This document shows positions 10,491 to 23,747 of a stretch of DNA of 64,000 nt, one piece after another (the stretch's first letter is position 1; each line of letters opens with the position of its first letter). The DNA comes from Hydra vulgaris. Its lineage: Eukaryota > Cnidaria > Hydrozoa > Anthoathecata > Hydridae. The stretch spans positions 24,942,501 to 25,006,500 of the forward strand of contig NC_088920.1 in assembly GCF_038396675.1 (NCBI RefSeq), written 5' to 3'. The position numbers and the translations under genes are program-made. The notes under the pieces are model-generated. The model ran no database searches. It was not told the DNA's origin and worked only from the letters and a program-made list of their open reading frames with translations.

Positions 10491-11803
10491 ACGGGTGATG
10501 CGGAAGTTATCGGACAAATCCTACTTTCATTATTTGAGCATAATAATTAGTTTTTGTGGTTTTATGTATAGACATAAACGTTCTATAAAATATAAACTTT
10601 ATTATTTGAAACACAATTATTTAAAATGAGGCTAAATGCAGCTGAACGAGAATCTTTTCGAAAGCGACTAAAAATATTTTTTGTAAATAAACCTAATGTA
10701 TAAAAAAAAAAATCGTAAACCATTTTGAAAAGAAAGAATTTGCTCGAAGTACAATATATGATAACCTAAAAAGACTTGAAACTATTCAATCGTTTTCTGA
10801 TAGAAAGCACCTTGGTCGTCCGACATCCTGGACTAGAAAAAAGAAAGCCGAATTAATGAGACTTGTCAACAATCGAAAAAGGGTCAGTCATAGAAAAATA
10901 GGTATTAAGTTCGGTGTAAATCAATCTAATATTGGTCGTCAGTTAAAAAAAATGAATATTAAATATAGAAAACGTGAAAAGACTCAAAAATACACTATAG
11001 AACAACAAATAAAGGCAAAGAAAAGCAGCAGGAAACTAGTTAACCAACTCTATAACACAAAATCGCTTCTAGTCATCGATGACGAAAAATACTTTTGTTT
11101 TTCAGGGGACAACATGCCTGGAAATTCTGGGTACTACACAAACAACAAAAAGACATGCCCAGAAAGTGTTCGTTTTATAGGAAAAGAATATTATAAGAAA
11201 TTTCCAAAAAAATTATTAATGGGGATAGCCATATCTGACCGTGGTATGTCTGAGCCATTCTTTCGCACTTCCAAGGCTGTAGCGATCAATTCATCAATCT
11301 ATATTAATGAATGTTTAGAAAAACGACTTCTTCCATTTATTCACAAGTATCATGGAGATTTAACTATTTATTTTGGCCAGATTTAGCAAGTTCTCATTAT
11401 TCTAAAGATTCTCTAAATTGGATGGACCAATATGTCTATTACGTTGATAAAGAATCCAATCCCCCAAATGTGCCTCAAGCACAACCAATTGAAAATTTTT
11501 GGGGACATTTGGCAGAGAAGGTTTACGAGGGAGATTGGCAAGCTTCAACAGAGCAAGTTTTAATTGATCGCATTAAACTAAAACTACAAGAAATTGATTT
11601 AAACTTTTTACAGTCGCATATGATAGGCGTCAGAGCAAAAATGAGATCAATTACAGATGGTGGTGTTTTTTCATATAAAAAATAATATATTTTTATTAAA
11701 AGATAAATGCTTTATTTAAAAAAAATATTATAGTAGTTTGTTTTTTATTTATAAATAAGTTATTGACGTTTTTATTTTGTCGGATAACTTCCGCATCACC
11801 CGT
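10491..11803 (+). mobile_element. Tc1/mariner-superfamily element, copy 1
   Basis: A 1313-bp element begins ACGGGTGATGCGGAAGTTAT and ends with its reverse complement. The inverted repeats are about 28 bp with one mismatch, and TA lies on each side (10489-10490 and 11804-11805). It has inserted into the minus-strand DDE_4/SWIM transposase frame and lies antisense to it. A second copy lies at 26683-27980 with nearly the same sequence, so the family was active fairly recently. Confidence 0.95.
10625..11685 (+). pseudogene. Tc1/mariner transposase (copy 1, frameshifted)
   Basis: From ATG at 10625 the frame reads MRLNAAERESFRKRLK, a helix-turn-helix region with FARSTIYDNL, then HLGRP. The catalytic part has LLVIDDEKYF (first Asp), YLFWPDLASSHYS (second Asp) and QPIENFWGHL (Glu). 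Counting from WPD to PIE gives 37 residues between, so this is a DD37E-type enzyme rather than the usual Tc1 DD34E. A premature stop or frame break lies after NKPNV, and a further frame break comes just before FWPD (about 11365-11380). Tc1/mariner transposases cut and paste DNA at TA sites. Confidence 0.9.
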
Positions 11804-11806
11804 TAC

Positions 11807-14436
11807 ATTCCGCTTATTAGACAGCAAACGCTTTTTATTCTTGATAGATTTATCTTCATCTGTGCTTGAATGATCATCAAATGACTCAGAAAAAGAAACT
11901 AAATTAATTTAAGCCTTCTTTTTCGAAAACTTTTTTAATTTTTTTGACTCATAAACTTCATCTTCCGAAGTTTCAATTTGTGTCAACATTGAAGTTTCTG
12001 GTTTAGCGTTATTAGTAAAAAAGAATGTTAGCAATCCAGCTGGATTCGGAAGCATCTCTAAGTACTTTCCACATGCTAAATAATAAATTACACTAGCGAT
12101 ATGCGCACAGCATCCTACAGTTCTCATGTCGGTCTTATAAGTACAGTACCATCCTTCGATTCCAGTTTCATCATTTGCATTAGGTAAATATTTCACGTAC
12201 ACTTTATAATTTGTAGACCCAGAATAACGAGATCTGATAATAAGAGAAAGAACTTTTGATTTCCCTATCGATTGAACAATTTCACATATTGCCAATTCAT
12301 ATTTTCCTTAATTGAAATGTTCAGAAATGTAGCTTAAGCATTGCCTAAGTTGATATGAGCCCAAATTGATGTTGTTTTTTATTATTTTAATGTTTACAAA
12401 CAAAATCTTTTTGTTTAGTTTTTTAGTTTTGACCAGCTTTTCCAAACTATTTTCTGAATGAAGCTTTACTTTCATGTTATTAATATTTTTTTGTTTGTCA
12501 TCCTTGTCTGAGTAAAGACGCTTGAAAAATCTATTAATATGGGATGCTGCAATTCTGTTGTCGGTGAGTGTGTGAGGCAAACATTTATTGCGCACTTTAT
12601 TTAAGGCTCTGGGGCCGCATTCTCATCTCTCCGTTAAGCTTAACGGAGCGTTAGTTAAAAAATTTTTCTAAATTACATTAATAAAAAATTTACTTAAAAT
12701 TATAGTTTTTTAAGCATAAATGTTTTATTTTGGTATAAGTTTTATTTTAACGAACTTATATATATTTTCGTCATTTCTATACTTAGAAATATTGTAATGA
12801 AATTTCAGACAAATGCTCCGTTAAGCCTAACGAAGAGATGAGAATACGGCCCCAGAAAGATGTTTTTAGCCATGAATTTGTGACTTCGATAACCAAACGA
12901 CACTTGGTAATCATTCTAGATTGATTAGCTTATAATGTTGTCAATTGTTTTTGACCTTTTTCTACACATGCAGGCATTTTTGGCTTCAAATTATAGGTAT
13001 TTTTTAATTTATCAAGACAGTCTCGAAAACCTCTATCAAATAATATAATGTCACCAGGATGAAGCAATTTTCTAAAATTTTAGTCGCCAGAAGTACATCA
13101 TTCACGATTGAAGCGTCAATTTTTGTTATCTCGTGAAGTCCAAATACATCGACAATTTTTCCATTTGATATAGAAAATAAAAAAAGTTTAACCAAATGTG
13201 TTTTTTTTTTTTTTTTTTGTACTCTGAATGTTTTTTCGTTGAAAATAGTTGTTGCTGCTCTTTTGACAATAACAGTAAGTTCCGTCGACAACTAATATCA
13301 ACTGAGATTTTTTAGCATTAAGTATTTCTTTGGCCAATTTGCTGTTATTTGCTAACCATTCACTCCTTGTTAAGTGACCTACACCTAAGTTATTAGGGAT
13401 GAAATTTTTGACAAAAGCATCTCTTACTTATTGCAAATATCGAGATACTTCAAAATCAGAGTCAATATCAAAATAATCAGCGACAGTGTATTGATCAAGG
13501 CCAGTTTTTAGTCAAAACAGAAAGATGGCTAGAACTTGAGATTTAGATCTACTACTGGTGTTTCTAAGTGAAATCAAATCTTCACTTAGTTCTTCAAATT
13601 GTTGTCTATTGAATCCAGTAGTTCGCTGGCAAATAGAATCAGGTAGTTTTGAAATATCAGAAAACTTTGAAAATAAACTGCTATGCTGAGCGTAATATTG
13701 AAACATCTCTAGTAAAGATTTAACTTCTGATGCATTTAGTTTCACATTCTTTTTAACAACATTCAGCTGATTTAAAACTTCATTATTTAATAATCCAACT
13801 TCGTTCAAATGCTCTCCGCAGCATCTTGATCCAGCAGGTATAAGAATTTTTTTTTGGACATAAGCGTCAATAATGCCTTGCCCTGAAAAGAATTTGAAAT
13901 TTTTTGAAGAGTTATTAATGTGACATACGAAAAAATAGCGATGAGAAGCAGTTGTTTGAGGTATATCCACCAAAATTGATGTACTTTTTTCGCTCATTCC
14001 TTCGCTTTTTTTAGCTCAACTAATTCTTTTTTAAACTCAACTAGAAAACTTTTTGAAGACTTAAGTGATATTTTTTCATTTTGTTCAATAATCGGTAGGC
14101 AAGCTGATATTTGATTTGTTTCAAGCGTTTCAGACAACTCAAGATTCCTTGTTTGAAAATCAAACGACTGAGTCTCTATAAATCTACTTAACGGTGAATT
14201 TATTTCATCATTCTCCTTTCTCCGCGCTCTTTCAATACATTCAGCTCAGCAATGTGTTTCAAGCTCAATGGCATTTTTGTTTTTGTTGATTGTTTCTCGT
14301 ATTTCATTGATAGGTAAATATTTCACCTCAACTTCGTTTCTAAAAATACTCTAGATATTCCACGCTTATTTTTTACTTTATCCAATCTTTTGAAACAACA
14401 TCCGCATCTATATTCTCTTAAAGTTATTTCACTCAT
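11807..14436 (-). pseudogene. DDE_4-type transposase with SWIM zinc finger
   Basis: The ATG at 14436 starts MSEITLREYRCGCCFKRL. Broken frames continue through CGEHLNEVG, TGFNRQQFEEL and then the catalytic part: LILVVDGTYCYCQ (first Asp), GDIILFDRGFRDC (second Asp) and EVTNSWLKTSF (Glu). After a MITE insertion the frame goes on as CLPHTLTDNRIAASHINRFF and GSYQLRQCLSYISEH. A SWIM-like finger (WYCTYK...VGCCAHIASV) follows, then an acidic tail. DDE_4 enzymes are transposases. At least three frame shifts and several stops make this a fossil. The frame after the SWIM part runs past one TAA into the region at 9664-10488 once the Tc1/mariner element is removed. Confidence 0.88.
12609..12855. mobile_element. 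MITE inside the DDE_4 frame
   Basis: A 247-bp block starts CTGGGGCCGCATTCTCATCT and ends with a near reverse complement. The arms are about 35 bp with a few mismatches. The left arm includes the perfect palindrome CTCCGTTAAGCTTAACGGAG. It interrupts the transposase exactly between KTSF and the RALNKVRNKCLPHT segment. No clear target-site duplication is visible. Confidence 0.85.
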
Positions 14437-16095
14437 TTTTAGTTTTATTTTGAAAAAAATATTTCAACTTATTTCAAACTCTTAATCTTTTCATTTTGGT
14501 ACTTTTTAATTTTAAACAAACAACTTATATATGCCCGTTGGGAATACAATTTAATAGCATTAAGAGGTTATTATAGTCAGTTAAGTATTAGAAAATTGCG
14601 AGACTCTTTTTTAATTTTTCCTATTAAAAAAGCAGTTAATTAATCGTAATAATTAATTAACTTCTATATATAAATAATTATAATTAATCGTACGCATTAT
14701 AGTTGGATTAATAGTGTTTTAGTGATTTAAGAAATTAATTTAAACATAAACCAAAAGGGGCGAAAACTTGATAGTAGACGCCTACCTCTTTACGCATTTT
14801 TTAGTATGTATTTAAGTTCTACTTTTGCTATTTCTTTTGACCTACATAAATTAGTATTGATTTATTAAAAATATTATATATTTAATACAAATAAAAAAAG
14901 TTCTTTTACGATTATTATCATGTCATTGCCATTTTGTGTAATTATACCTAAATTGGCTAAACAACTTGAAAATATAATTGTAAATTTAAAAATAATTTTT
15001 TTAAAACTGAATGCTGGTGGAGTTTACAGCAAAAAGTAATTAGAAGAACTTGATTTTATTGTTATGAAAAATGTTTTTTCTCCTTTTTTTAGAGCCATAA
15101 GATTTTGCACATGGTAAGAACCATACTCTGCTTTATTCCTTTTTTTTCTTTCCAAAGTCAGTGCCTGATTTATTGTACCTGAACTTGTTACGTAATTTGG
15201 ATTTAATAAATAATCAATATAACCCAAAGTGACAAAGTTAACTATGGATTCGGAGTAATGGTAAGAGTCTTAATTCTAAATATTGCATTACCATGGTATT
15301 TCATAGTGACAATTTAAATGAATTTTACTATTTATTAATTGAGGTTTTTTATATCTTGAAAAACTTGATTTTAAGGTTTTTCTTTTATTCATTTTTAAAT
15401 TACATCCTAATTTTAAACATCTGTTTAAAATTAATTATAAAATTAATAAGTTAACGTAATAAATTTAAAAAAGGCTTTAAGTAGGTTTATATTTGAACTT
15501 TCTTGTTATTAGTATAATACGCTTCGAAAAGAAAAATATTTAATTTTTCCTGAGAGCAGTGGTAACAACAGATGTCATCTAAAAGCAAACAAAAAATTAT
15601 TATAACCTTAACTTTAATTTTAAGTGTAACATAAACTATTGCTGCCATAACAAATACATGAAAAAAATTATTGGTGTTAGCAGAAAACAAAATTATTCTT
15701 ACCTTAATGGTGTCGAATTTAATTTTATTACCTAAACTGTTGGCTAATGATCAATAAAGTAAATTTTAATTCATGAAAGTTTACTAAATTAAAACCATAT
15801 TTTACCAGTAGTCAGATTAAATATAAATAATGAAGTAGCACAGAACCTTATGGTCAAAACTAAATAAATGAAAAAAAATTAAATATAACAAAAAAGCATT
15901 TTTTTAATCGGCATAATATATTCGTTTTAATCAAAATATAAGAGAATAAATGCTAGTTTATGTAGATCAATAGAAATAAAATTTAACATAACATTAATGT
16001 ATCTTTAAATTAGGCTAAAATAATTATGATGAAATAATTATGTTGGACTAATGACTTTACTAATTAAAGTAAGATTAACACTTTTTTCTATGTTC
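14437..16095. other. AT-rich stretch with weak minus-strand ORFs
   Basis: Two small minus-strand open stretches are visible. One at 15024-15227 reads YVTSSGTINQALTLERKKRN. One ending at 15487 reads DDICCYHCSQEKLN after a CTTTTAG-type acceptor. Neither matches a domain I know. They may be exon remnants; the rest is non-coding. Confidence 0.3.
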
Positions 16096-16211
16096 CAGGG
16101 GCAGATCCAGGAAACGATTTGGGTACATCTGATATTTTCACAAGCAACTTTTAACCCTCTCCCCTCCTCTTTAGGAGAGGATGAGGAAGGATTGCAAAAA
16201 TCAACCTATTA

Positions 16212-16508
<297 letters not shown>

Positions 16509-16887
16509 GTAAATCTTTTTAGAGCCTTTGTTTGCTTTAAAATATGCAAGTATTTTACAGGGGCATTTTACAATTGTAGAATTACGTATTTGCACAAAAT
16601 TTACAATGTTATTATTAAAAATTATATTTACTTATTGCCATTATTAAATTAAACTTACAAACTGTAAAGTTTTATAATTATATTGTTACAACTATATTAT
16701 AAAATAACACAAATTATAACAAAATATTATTATATTATGATATAATATGCAATATTAAATTAAATAAAGAAATATTCAGAGATTCAATCTTATTACCTCT
16801 TTTTGTTAGGAAAAAGTTTAAAATCTTTATTTTATTAAATCTTGCTGATAAATACATAACCATAATACCATAATAACCATAAATATC

Positions 16888-19282
16888 AACATAATACACT
16901 ACCAAATGCATCATATATTGATCACATAGCTATCTCAAAAAACACTTCTCTTAGGTATTACAACTGTTTTGTTGCCCCCTTTTCACCTCAGAATATGAGT
17001 GATCATTTGCCAGTATCAATTGTAATTGAACTCATCGGAAGATCTCTCAAAGAGAATATTCACAAAATGACAGACAAAATTAGCATTCTAAATTATGCTT
17101 AGAATAATCAACGTTTTATACAATTATATAATGATTTCGTAAATAATAATATTAAAAATCTTAGCCTTACAAATAACAATTACGATAAAGAACTTATCAA
17201 AATCTATAATTTGATTACAAAAAGTGCATCTGAGGCTCTTAGCCAACACTTATCTGAGAAAAAACAATCATTATATTCGAAATCTTGGTAGACTCCCGAG
17301 TTAAATAGGAGTAAAAAAGTTCTTAGATTTCATTTTAAGAAATGGCGTGACACGGGTTTCGTAAAAGATTTAAGTTCGCACATTTTTAACCAATACCTAA
17401 TGGCACGAAAAAATTTCCGAAACGCTGTTAAGAAAGCACAAAACTATAACCTTTACAAAAAATACATAAAAATTGAGATGTTAAAAAATACCAATCCAAA
17501 AAACTTCTGGAATACTTTTAGAAATATACAGACTGATGCAAACTCAAAATTATTTACAAAAAATAATAAAAAGGACACGGAATCAATCACAAGAGAATTC
17601 GCCGATAGTTTCGAAAAACGGTTGAACACTAAATCTATAACGCATACCGCGACGAGTTTTCAAGTTCCACCTTGTACAAAATTTGACTTTGTAATAATAT
17701 CAGATGAAATTATAAGAACGGCTATCTCTTGCCTAAAATTAAACAAAACCAAAGATGCATTTGGAATATCTGCAGAACATTTAAAATATTTGTGTTGTGA
17801 AGCCCTAATAGAATGGCAAAAAAAATTCTTCACATTTTCTCTTAATCATGATCAAACGCCAAAGTCGACGTCTACATCACTTATAATACCACTTGCTAAA
17901 TCTTATAAAAAATCATTAACTGATCCAAATAACTACCGTGGTATCAGCATCATTCCAATCTTCACAAAACTAATTGAATATATAATCCTAATAATCTGTC
18001 CAGATCTAAAAGAAACTCATCCTCTTCAATTCGGTTTCACCAAAAATAGCTCAAACCTACACGCCAAATTTGTTATTAGTGAAACAATTAAACACTACAA
18101 CAACAACAACTCACCTGTTTATCTCTGTTCCCTCGATGCTGAAAAAGCTTTTGACAGCTGCAACTGGGACATTCTTTTTGAGAAACTGTTCAATAATGAA
18201 AAATTACCACTGTATATTGTTAATACAATATCGTCATTATACAGGGAAAGTAGTGCTTCTGTGTCTTATCTAGGTTGCAAATCATCTTTATTCTATCTAA
18301 CGCAAGGAGTGAGACAGGGATCGATTCTCTCGCCTCATTTGTACAATCTTTACATTCAAAACCTACTAGAAACCTTACAAAATGAAAGTGTCGTAGGAAC
18401 ATCAATAAATGGAAACTACACGGGTGTTGTAGCATATGCTGATGACATTATACTTCTTAGTTCCACCCTCTCTGGCCTACAAAAGCTAATTAATATCTGT
18501 AACATTTACACAAAAGAAAATTACATAAAATTGAATGCTGACAAAACCGAGTTTTTGTCACCGGAAAACATCAAATTAAAAAATGCACGATAACACTTAA
18601 CCACCAAAAAATAAAACTAGACAATAAACTTACTCATCTAGGCTTTATATGGGACACAAAATACTCACCAATTGCCTCACTTAATCGTTTAAACATTGAT
18701 AACCGAATATCCCATTTCCGGGCAGTAATACAGTCTTTAATTCTAGCTGGAATTCGTTTTGTTCACCCAAACTCTATTGTCCAGTTATATAAAACTTTAG
18801 CTGTTCCAACACTAACGTATGGTCTTGAGCTTTGCGACCATAAAGAAATGTTATTGCAAAAGCTTGATATAGTAGGAAGAATTGCACTAAAGTCACGACT
18901 AAACGTTTCAAAACATAGTAAAAGTTATATACATCCCCTATTTTGTATTGAAGATATGTCTATAATTACGCAACAAAATAAGATAAACTTATTTATTCGC
19001 CTGTTGAAAAATAAAATGACATTTGATATTCTTAAGTCGCAGTTGAACAACGAATCAGGTCAACGACCTTTTGTAGATAGCGTCAAGGCTCTGTACAGTA
19101 GTCATAAATTAAATATAGAGAAACTAATGCAACACAAAGAAAAAATAAAAATTACTGGTTTAAAAAATATAATTCCTGAAACGGATCTTAAAATCTTAAA
19201 ATGTGCAGTTGAGTACTGGAACTCAAAAGAACAAAGAACAATCCTCAAGGATGTTCTTGAAAATAAAATTCCTAGATCCTAG
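16888..19282 (+). pseudogene. 5'-truncated APE-type LINE (CR1/L2-like)
   Basis: The first part is the end of an APE endonuclease (SYIDHIAISKN, then MSDHLPVSI). A long open frame (17400-18593) then holds a reverse transcriptase: NYRGISIIPIFTKLIE, CSLDAEKAFDSCNWD, GVRQGSILSPHLYN and the catalytic VVAYADDIILLS box at about 18435. After a one-base frame shift near 18590 the thumb and C-terminal part continue (THLGFIWD, TLTYGLELCD) to the stop at 19282. The endonuclease N-terminus and any ORF1 are missing. Two stops lie before 17400. Clade is judged from motif style only; the copy moves by target-primed reverse transcription when intact. Confidence 0.88.
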
Positions 19283-19299
19283 AGATTTTTTTTGAAACT

Positions 19300-21860
19300 T
19301 TTTATTTACCTTACTTGTAATATATAGTGGGTGTTTAACAAATATATAAACAAAAACAAAAAAAAAAATTGAAAAAAAATTTATTCAAAAAATAAAAGCA
19401 TTTACCAATAAAACAATAAATTCACAGCATTTTAATACAAAGAATGATAACACTAAGTTGGCGTTGTTGGTGACACAAACAATGACATATCTGCAAGGTA
19501 ATGGAAAGGTAGCAATCACCTTTTTAAATATAACCAGAAAGCTACTATCTAAACTATTTACTTTTTCCACCTGACGTGTTCTGCAAACACCTTTTTAATT
19601 TTTTTATCAGCCAACAGAATAATACTTTCGATAGGCTCCTCTAACCTTTGTTGTCTGTAAAAGTTTAAAAAGTATTATACCTCTTTCATGTGTGTCAAAA
19701 GATACTTGACATAGTGCACTTTGCACGATACAAAACGTTGTTACATTGGGGATGTCTAAAAATTGGTATTAGTAAAGAAATTAATAACTTTGTTTTTAAC
19801 AAATCAAATAAAAATTTAAAAACATTTTTGATTGTTAATATAATAAAGTTGGGGACATCCATTGATCCATCTAATTAAATATTATTTTACTTTGACCTCC
19901 AGTTATGAAATGAATTTTTATATGAATTTCTAAGAAATAAATTTTTATATAAACTTTAGAGAAAAAGTCATTTTTTTTTTTTAATTAGTGTTTACTAAAC
20001 TTAAATCCGATAATAAAAGTTCTAATCTAATTTACTTGACAGTCAAGTAAAAAAGTGTTTTTATATGCACTATTAAAATGTTATATGAGCTTTTTTTTTT
20101 TTCAAAATTAAATTTTGCTTACTATTTTGGGTATTTCTACAGACATACTATCAATTATTGATTAGTTGATAGTGGTAAAAATTCTATTATTATCATTTAA
20201 TACCGTTATTCATACCATCTTACACATTTATATAAGTTATAGTTCAGACAGATCATAATTCATTATAAATTATTATCTTATAAATCATTTATATCTGTCT
20301 AAATATATTCAGAATAATTCAGTGAATACTTTTACAACTTTTACAAAAAAAAAAGTATTTATTTAAAGTATTTAACTTTTTTATGTAAATAAATAGCTAA
20401 TTAGTTAATAGTTTTTTATTACCATAACTTTTTCTTATATCGCCTTTCTAATATTACTTTTATTTAAACTTTATTTCTAAAATTCCAATCCTCTAATATT
20501 TTTTCCTCCTTGTTTATGTTTATCAAGGTAGTACGGATACACTTTTAAAAGTTATAAATCGAAATCTTTATCTCGTTTTGAGTTTTAAATAAATCAGGCA
20601 GGAGGAATAAACATGTGAAAAACACGTGTCTACGGGACATCGTCGTAAACAAAAAACACAAGTATATTACGGGCAGTTTTACTCGAGTTTAACATGTATT
20701 TTTTTAGGTTTTAAAGTCAAATTTAAATGTTGCATTTTTTTTATCAATGTTTTCATAGTCTTTACGGAAAGTAATTAATTTACGGATTCCGTAACGGTGA
20801 AACCATTAATATTTTAACTGGTATTTATGGTAATAGTTAATTTCAAAGAATGAAAATCATTTTTGACACGTGTTATTCCTTTTGTTTTAGAAGTTTTTAA
20901 ACACGCAATAGTAACCAAGCAAACGTCTTTCCGGTAAAAGTTTGCAAAAAGTTTTAATAAAAAAAAATTGCAAAAAACATTTAATTTAAAAAAAGGAAAT
21001 TTTCTAAATTTAATTGTTCTTTAAACAAACGAAAGTCTTTTCAAAATAGTCATTTTTTATAACATTACCGTAAAGATTCAAAAAATTTGAAATTGTTAAC
21101 TGCAACGCTCAACAAAACTAAATCTATTTTTCCATTACAAAACTACATATTTTTCCATTATAAAAAAAAAAAAAAATTAAAAAACAGCATACATTTGAAC
21201 CTATCATGACAGCTACATGATTTCAAGCTATTTTTTTATTGACGCTACACAGTTTATATACGAACATATTTCATAGGTTTATAAACTGAAATATCTTAAG
21301 TGCAATTTTTAATGAAAAGTTGTTAAGTAAAATGTTCAAATGTTTTTTATGAAGTCTGATTCGAATGTCGGAACAATAACAGATTTTTACTAATTCTAAA
21401 TTTCGAGGTTAAAAAAAGACCTCGCTAAAAAAAATTTCATTCAAATATTTATAATATTTATTTATTTTAATGAAATTTTTTTAGACAGGAATATAATATA
21501 ATGAATTATAACGAAATAATTTTACTATTTCTTTGTATCACTACCTCAAAAAAAGGTGAAATAAAACGTCTGAGTGTACTTTTCCTACTCTCCTGCGTGG
21601 ATGTTTTATATCAACATATTAAGTACGCAGTAATAAAGAAAAAAAAACACTAAGAGGAAGACCGTTACACAAACATTTAGAGGAATACCATGTTTTTAAT
21701 ACGAATGTGCTTATAAATTACGAATGTGCTTATAAATATCTTGATTAGTTTGTAGTTGCAAAATGAGCAAAAAAAAGCGAACTAAATTTTTTCGGAAAAA
21801 AATAAAACTCTTTAAGATGGTTTTTATACTTATTTTATATTATTAATACACTTTCTTAAA
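19300..21860. other. Non-coding stretch with a diverged dispersed repeat
   Basis: 19690-20170 repeats blocks of 7840-8400 (GGGGACATCCATTGATCC and GGGTATTTCTACAGACATAC). A 21-bp palindrome centred on TTTACTTGACAGTCAAGTAAA lies near 20030. A 19-bp phrase (ACGAATGTGCTTATAAATT) is tandemly doubled near 21700. No coding sequence is recognised. Confidence 0.45.
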
Positions 21861-22055
21861 TTTATCTTTCGAATGAGTCGAAGTGCAGAATGCAATATAA
21901 TACACCAATCCGATCGGATAAAACGCGTAGAAAAATTGAGGTCTGGATCCAAATTGTGTGGGTAAAATAAAAATAAACTTTTACATACAAGGGATTTTTA
22001 AGCGAACATTAGGCTTTCCTTTTGTTTAGATCATTTATCCTAAGATAAACTTATA

Positions 22056-23710
22056 ATGGATTTAGATTTAATTAATAAAATGAAAGTTTATGAGTTAAAG
22101 CAGTATTTAAGACTTTGAAATTTGAGTGTATCTGGAACAAAGAGGGAATTGGTTGCTCGTGTATTTTCTGCAATAGAAAACTTCATTGAGCCTGTACTAA
22201 CTGCAATGTTAAATGCAGTGATCCGTTTATCTTGTTAGATGGTTGGTTACCTGAAGAGGACAGTATTAAACAATGGCCAATGGTTTTGTATCCAGATATT
22301 TTTAACTATTTGATGTTTAACCCATCTGAATTAGGCAGCAATGACTTAAATGTTCATAAAAATTCAAAAGCTTTTAATTTTTATAAAACAGGCTAGCTTA
22401 AAAAACTCTCATATCACTGTATAAGTAAGGAAAGTCCATTTTGTGCAATAAAAAGTGAATGCAGACATTCACAACGTATTAATGATACAAGCCATAAACT
22501 GTGGTTGATTATAGAAAAAGAAAATGCAAAAATTCGATCTTGTCACTGTACATGTATGGCAGGAATGAGCCAAACATGTAACCATGTTGCTGCAGCAATG
22601 TTTAGAATTGAAGCTGCTGTAAGAATGGGCTTAACAAATACCGCTTGCACAATGGTTTCAATTCAATGGCTTCCAAATCGAAAAGATCTTTTACCTGTTA
22701 AAATTAAAAATCTAGATTTTAGCAGAGAAAATTTTTCTCAACATTTAAAAAAAAGGCCATTTGTAGACAGTTTGTATAAGAAATTTAATCCCATTTCTAA
22801 TTATTCTACTAAACTTAATCTTCAGGATGTTGAAAAAGCGTTAAAAGAAATAGCGCCTAATTCCATCATTTTTAATGCTGTCTCGAAACCAGATATTGAC
22901 TTTAGTTTAGAAGTAGTAAACAACATTAGTACTTGCCAATCAAATCTAATGAGTGTTAATGATATACTGATAATGTCAAAAGATATATTATCCCTTGAAA
23001 AAAATATAACACTTCATATGACACTTAAAAATATTGAAGAAATTGAGTAGTTGACCAAAGGACAAAATAAAAACAAATACTGGTATGAATATAGAAAAGG
23101 TGTTATAACAGCTTCAAAAAGTTACGATATTTGCACAAAAATGAACAAATTGAATAAAATTGATGCTGATATGTGGGAGTTAAATCAACGTATATCTGGC
23201 ATGTCATTTGTTAATTCAAACATACCTGCAATAAAGTATGGCAGGCAAATGGAACAGAATGCTGTTAATTGTTTTTATGAAATTTTAAAAATCAATCATA
23301 AAGGTGTAGCAATCAATGATTGTGGGTTATTTTTAGATAGAGATATTTCCTTCATTGGTGGTAGTCCTGATCGTATTGTTACTTGTTTGTGTTGTCCACC
23401 TGCATGTCTTGAAGTTAGATGCCCATTTTCTATAAAACACTTGTCCCCAGTTGAACCGAGCGTAAAACTTCCATAATTGATTAAAAATGATGTTGGTATT
23501 TCTTTAAACAAAAATTATCCATATTATATGCAATGCCTTGTACAAATAGCTGTTACAAGGCACCATCACTCATATTTTATGGTGTGGACACCTCGTGGAA
23601 ATTTTATTGAACATATAAAATTTGACAATAACAAATGGGAAGAAATCAATTGTAAATTTATAGACTATTGCTATAAATATTATTTGAGCACAATTTTTAT
23701 TCAAAACTAA
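22056..23710 (+). pseudogene. SAP-SWIM-YqaJ recombinase-like gene
   Basis: From ATG at 22056 the frame reads MDLDLINKMKVYELKQYLRL, then a stop and SVSGTKRELVARVF, a SAP DNA-binding motif. After DGWLPEEDSIKQWPMVL comes a SWIM zinc finger (SCHCTCMAG...TCNHVAAAM at about 22535-22595). The C-terminal half is a YqaJ-type exonuclease: KGVITASKSY, YGRQMEQNAV, FIGGSPDRIV and LEVRCPFS. In the family the last motif is usually E-x-K; here the Lys is Arg. Stops at about 22118, 22395, 23050 and 23476 and a frame shift near 22235 make it a pseudogene. Such proteins are common in animal mobile elements. A short exon-like ATG stretch at about 21873-21960, ending in TGTGG|GTAAAA, may be a leader. Confidence 0.88.
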
Positions 23711-23747
23711 GCTTTGTTGAATAATTAGAAATTGGATTACACTTGTT

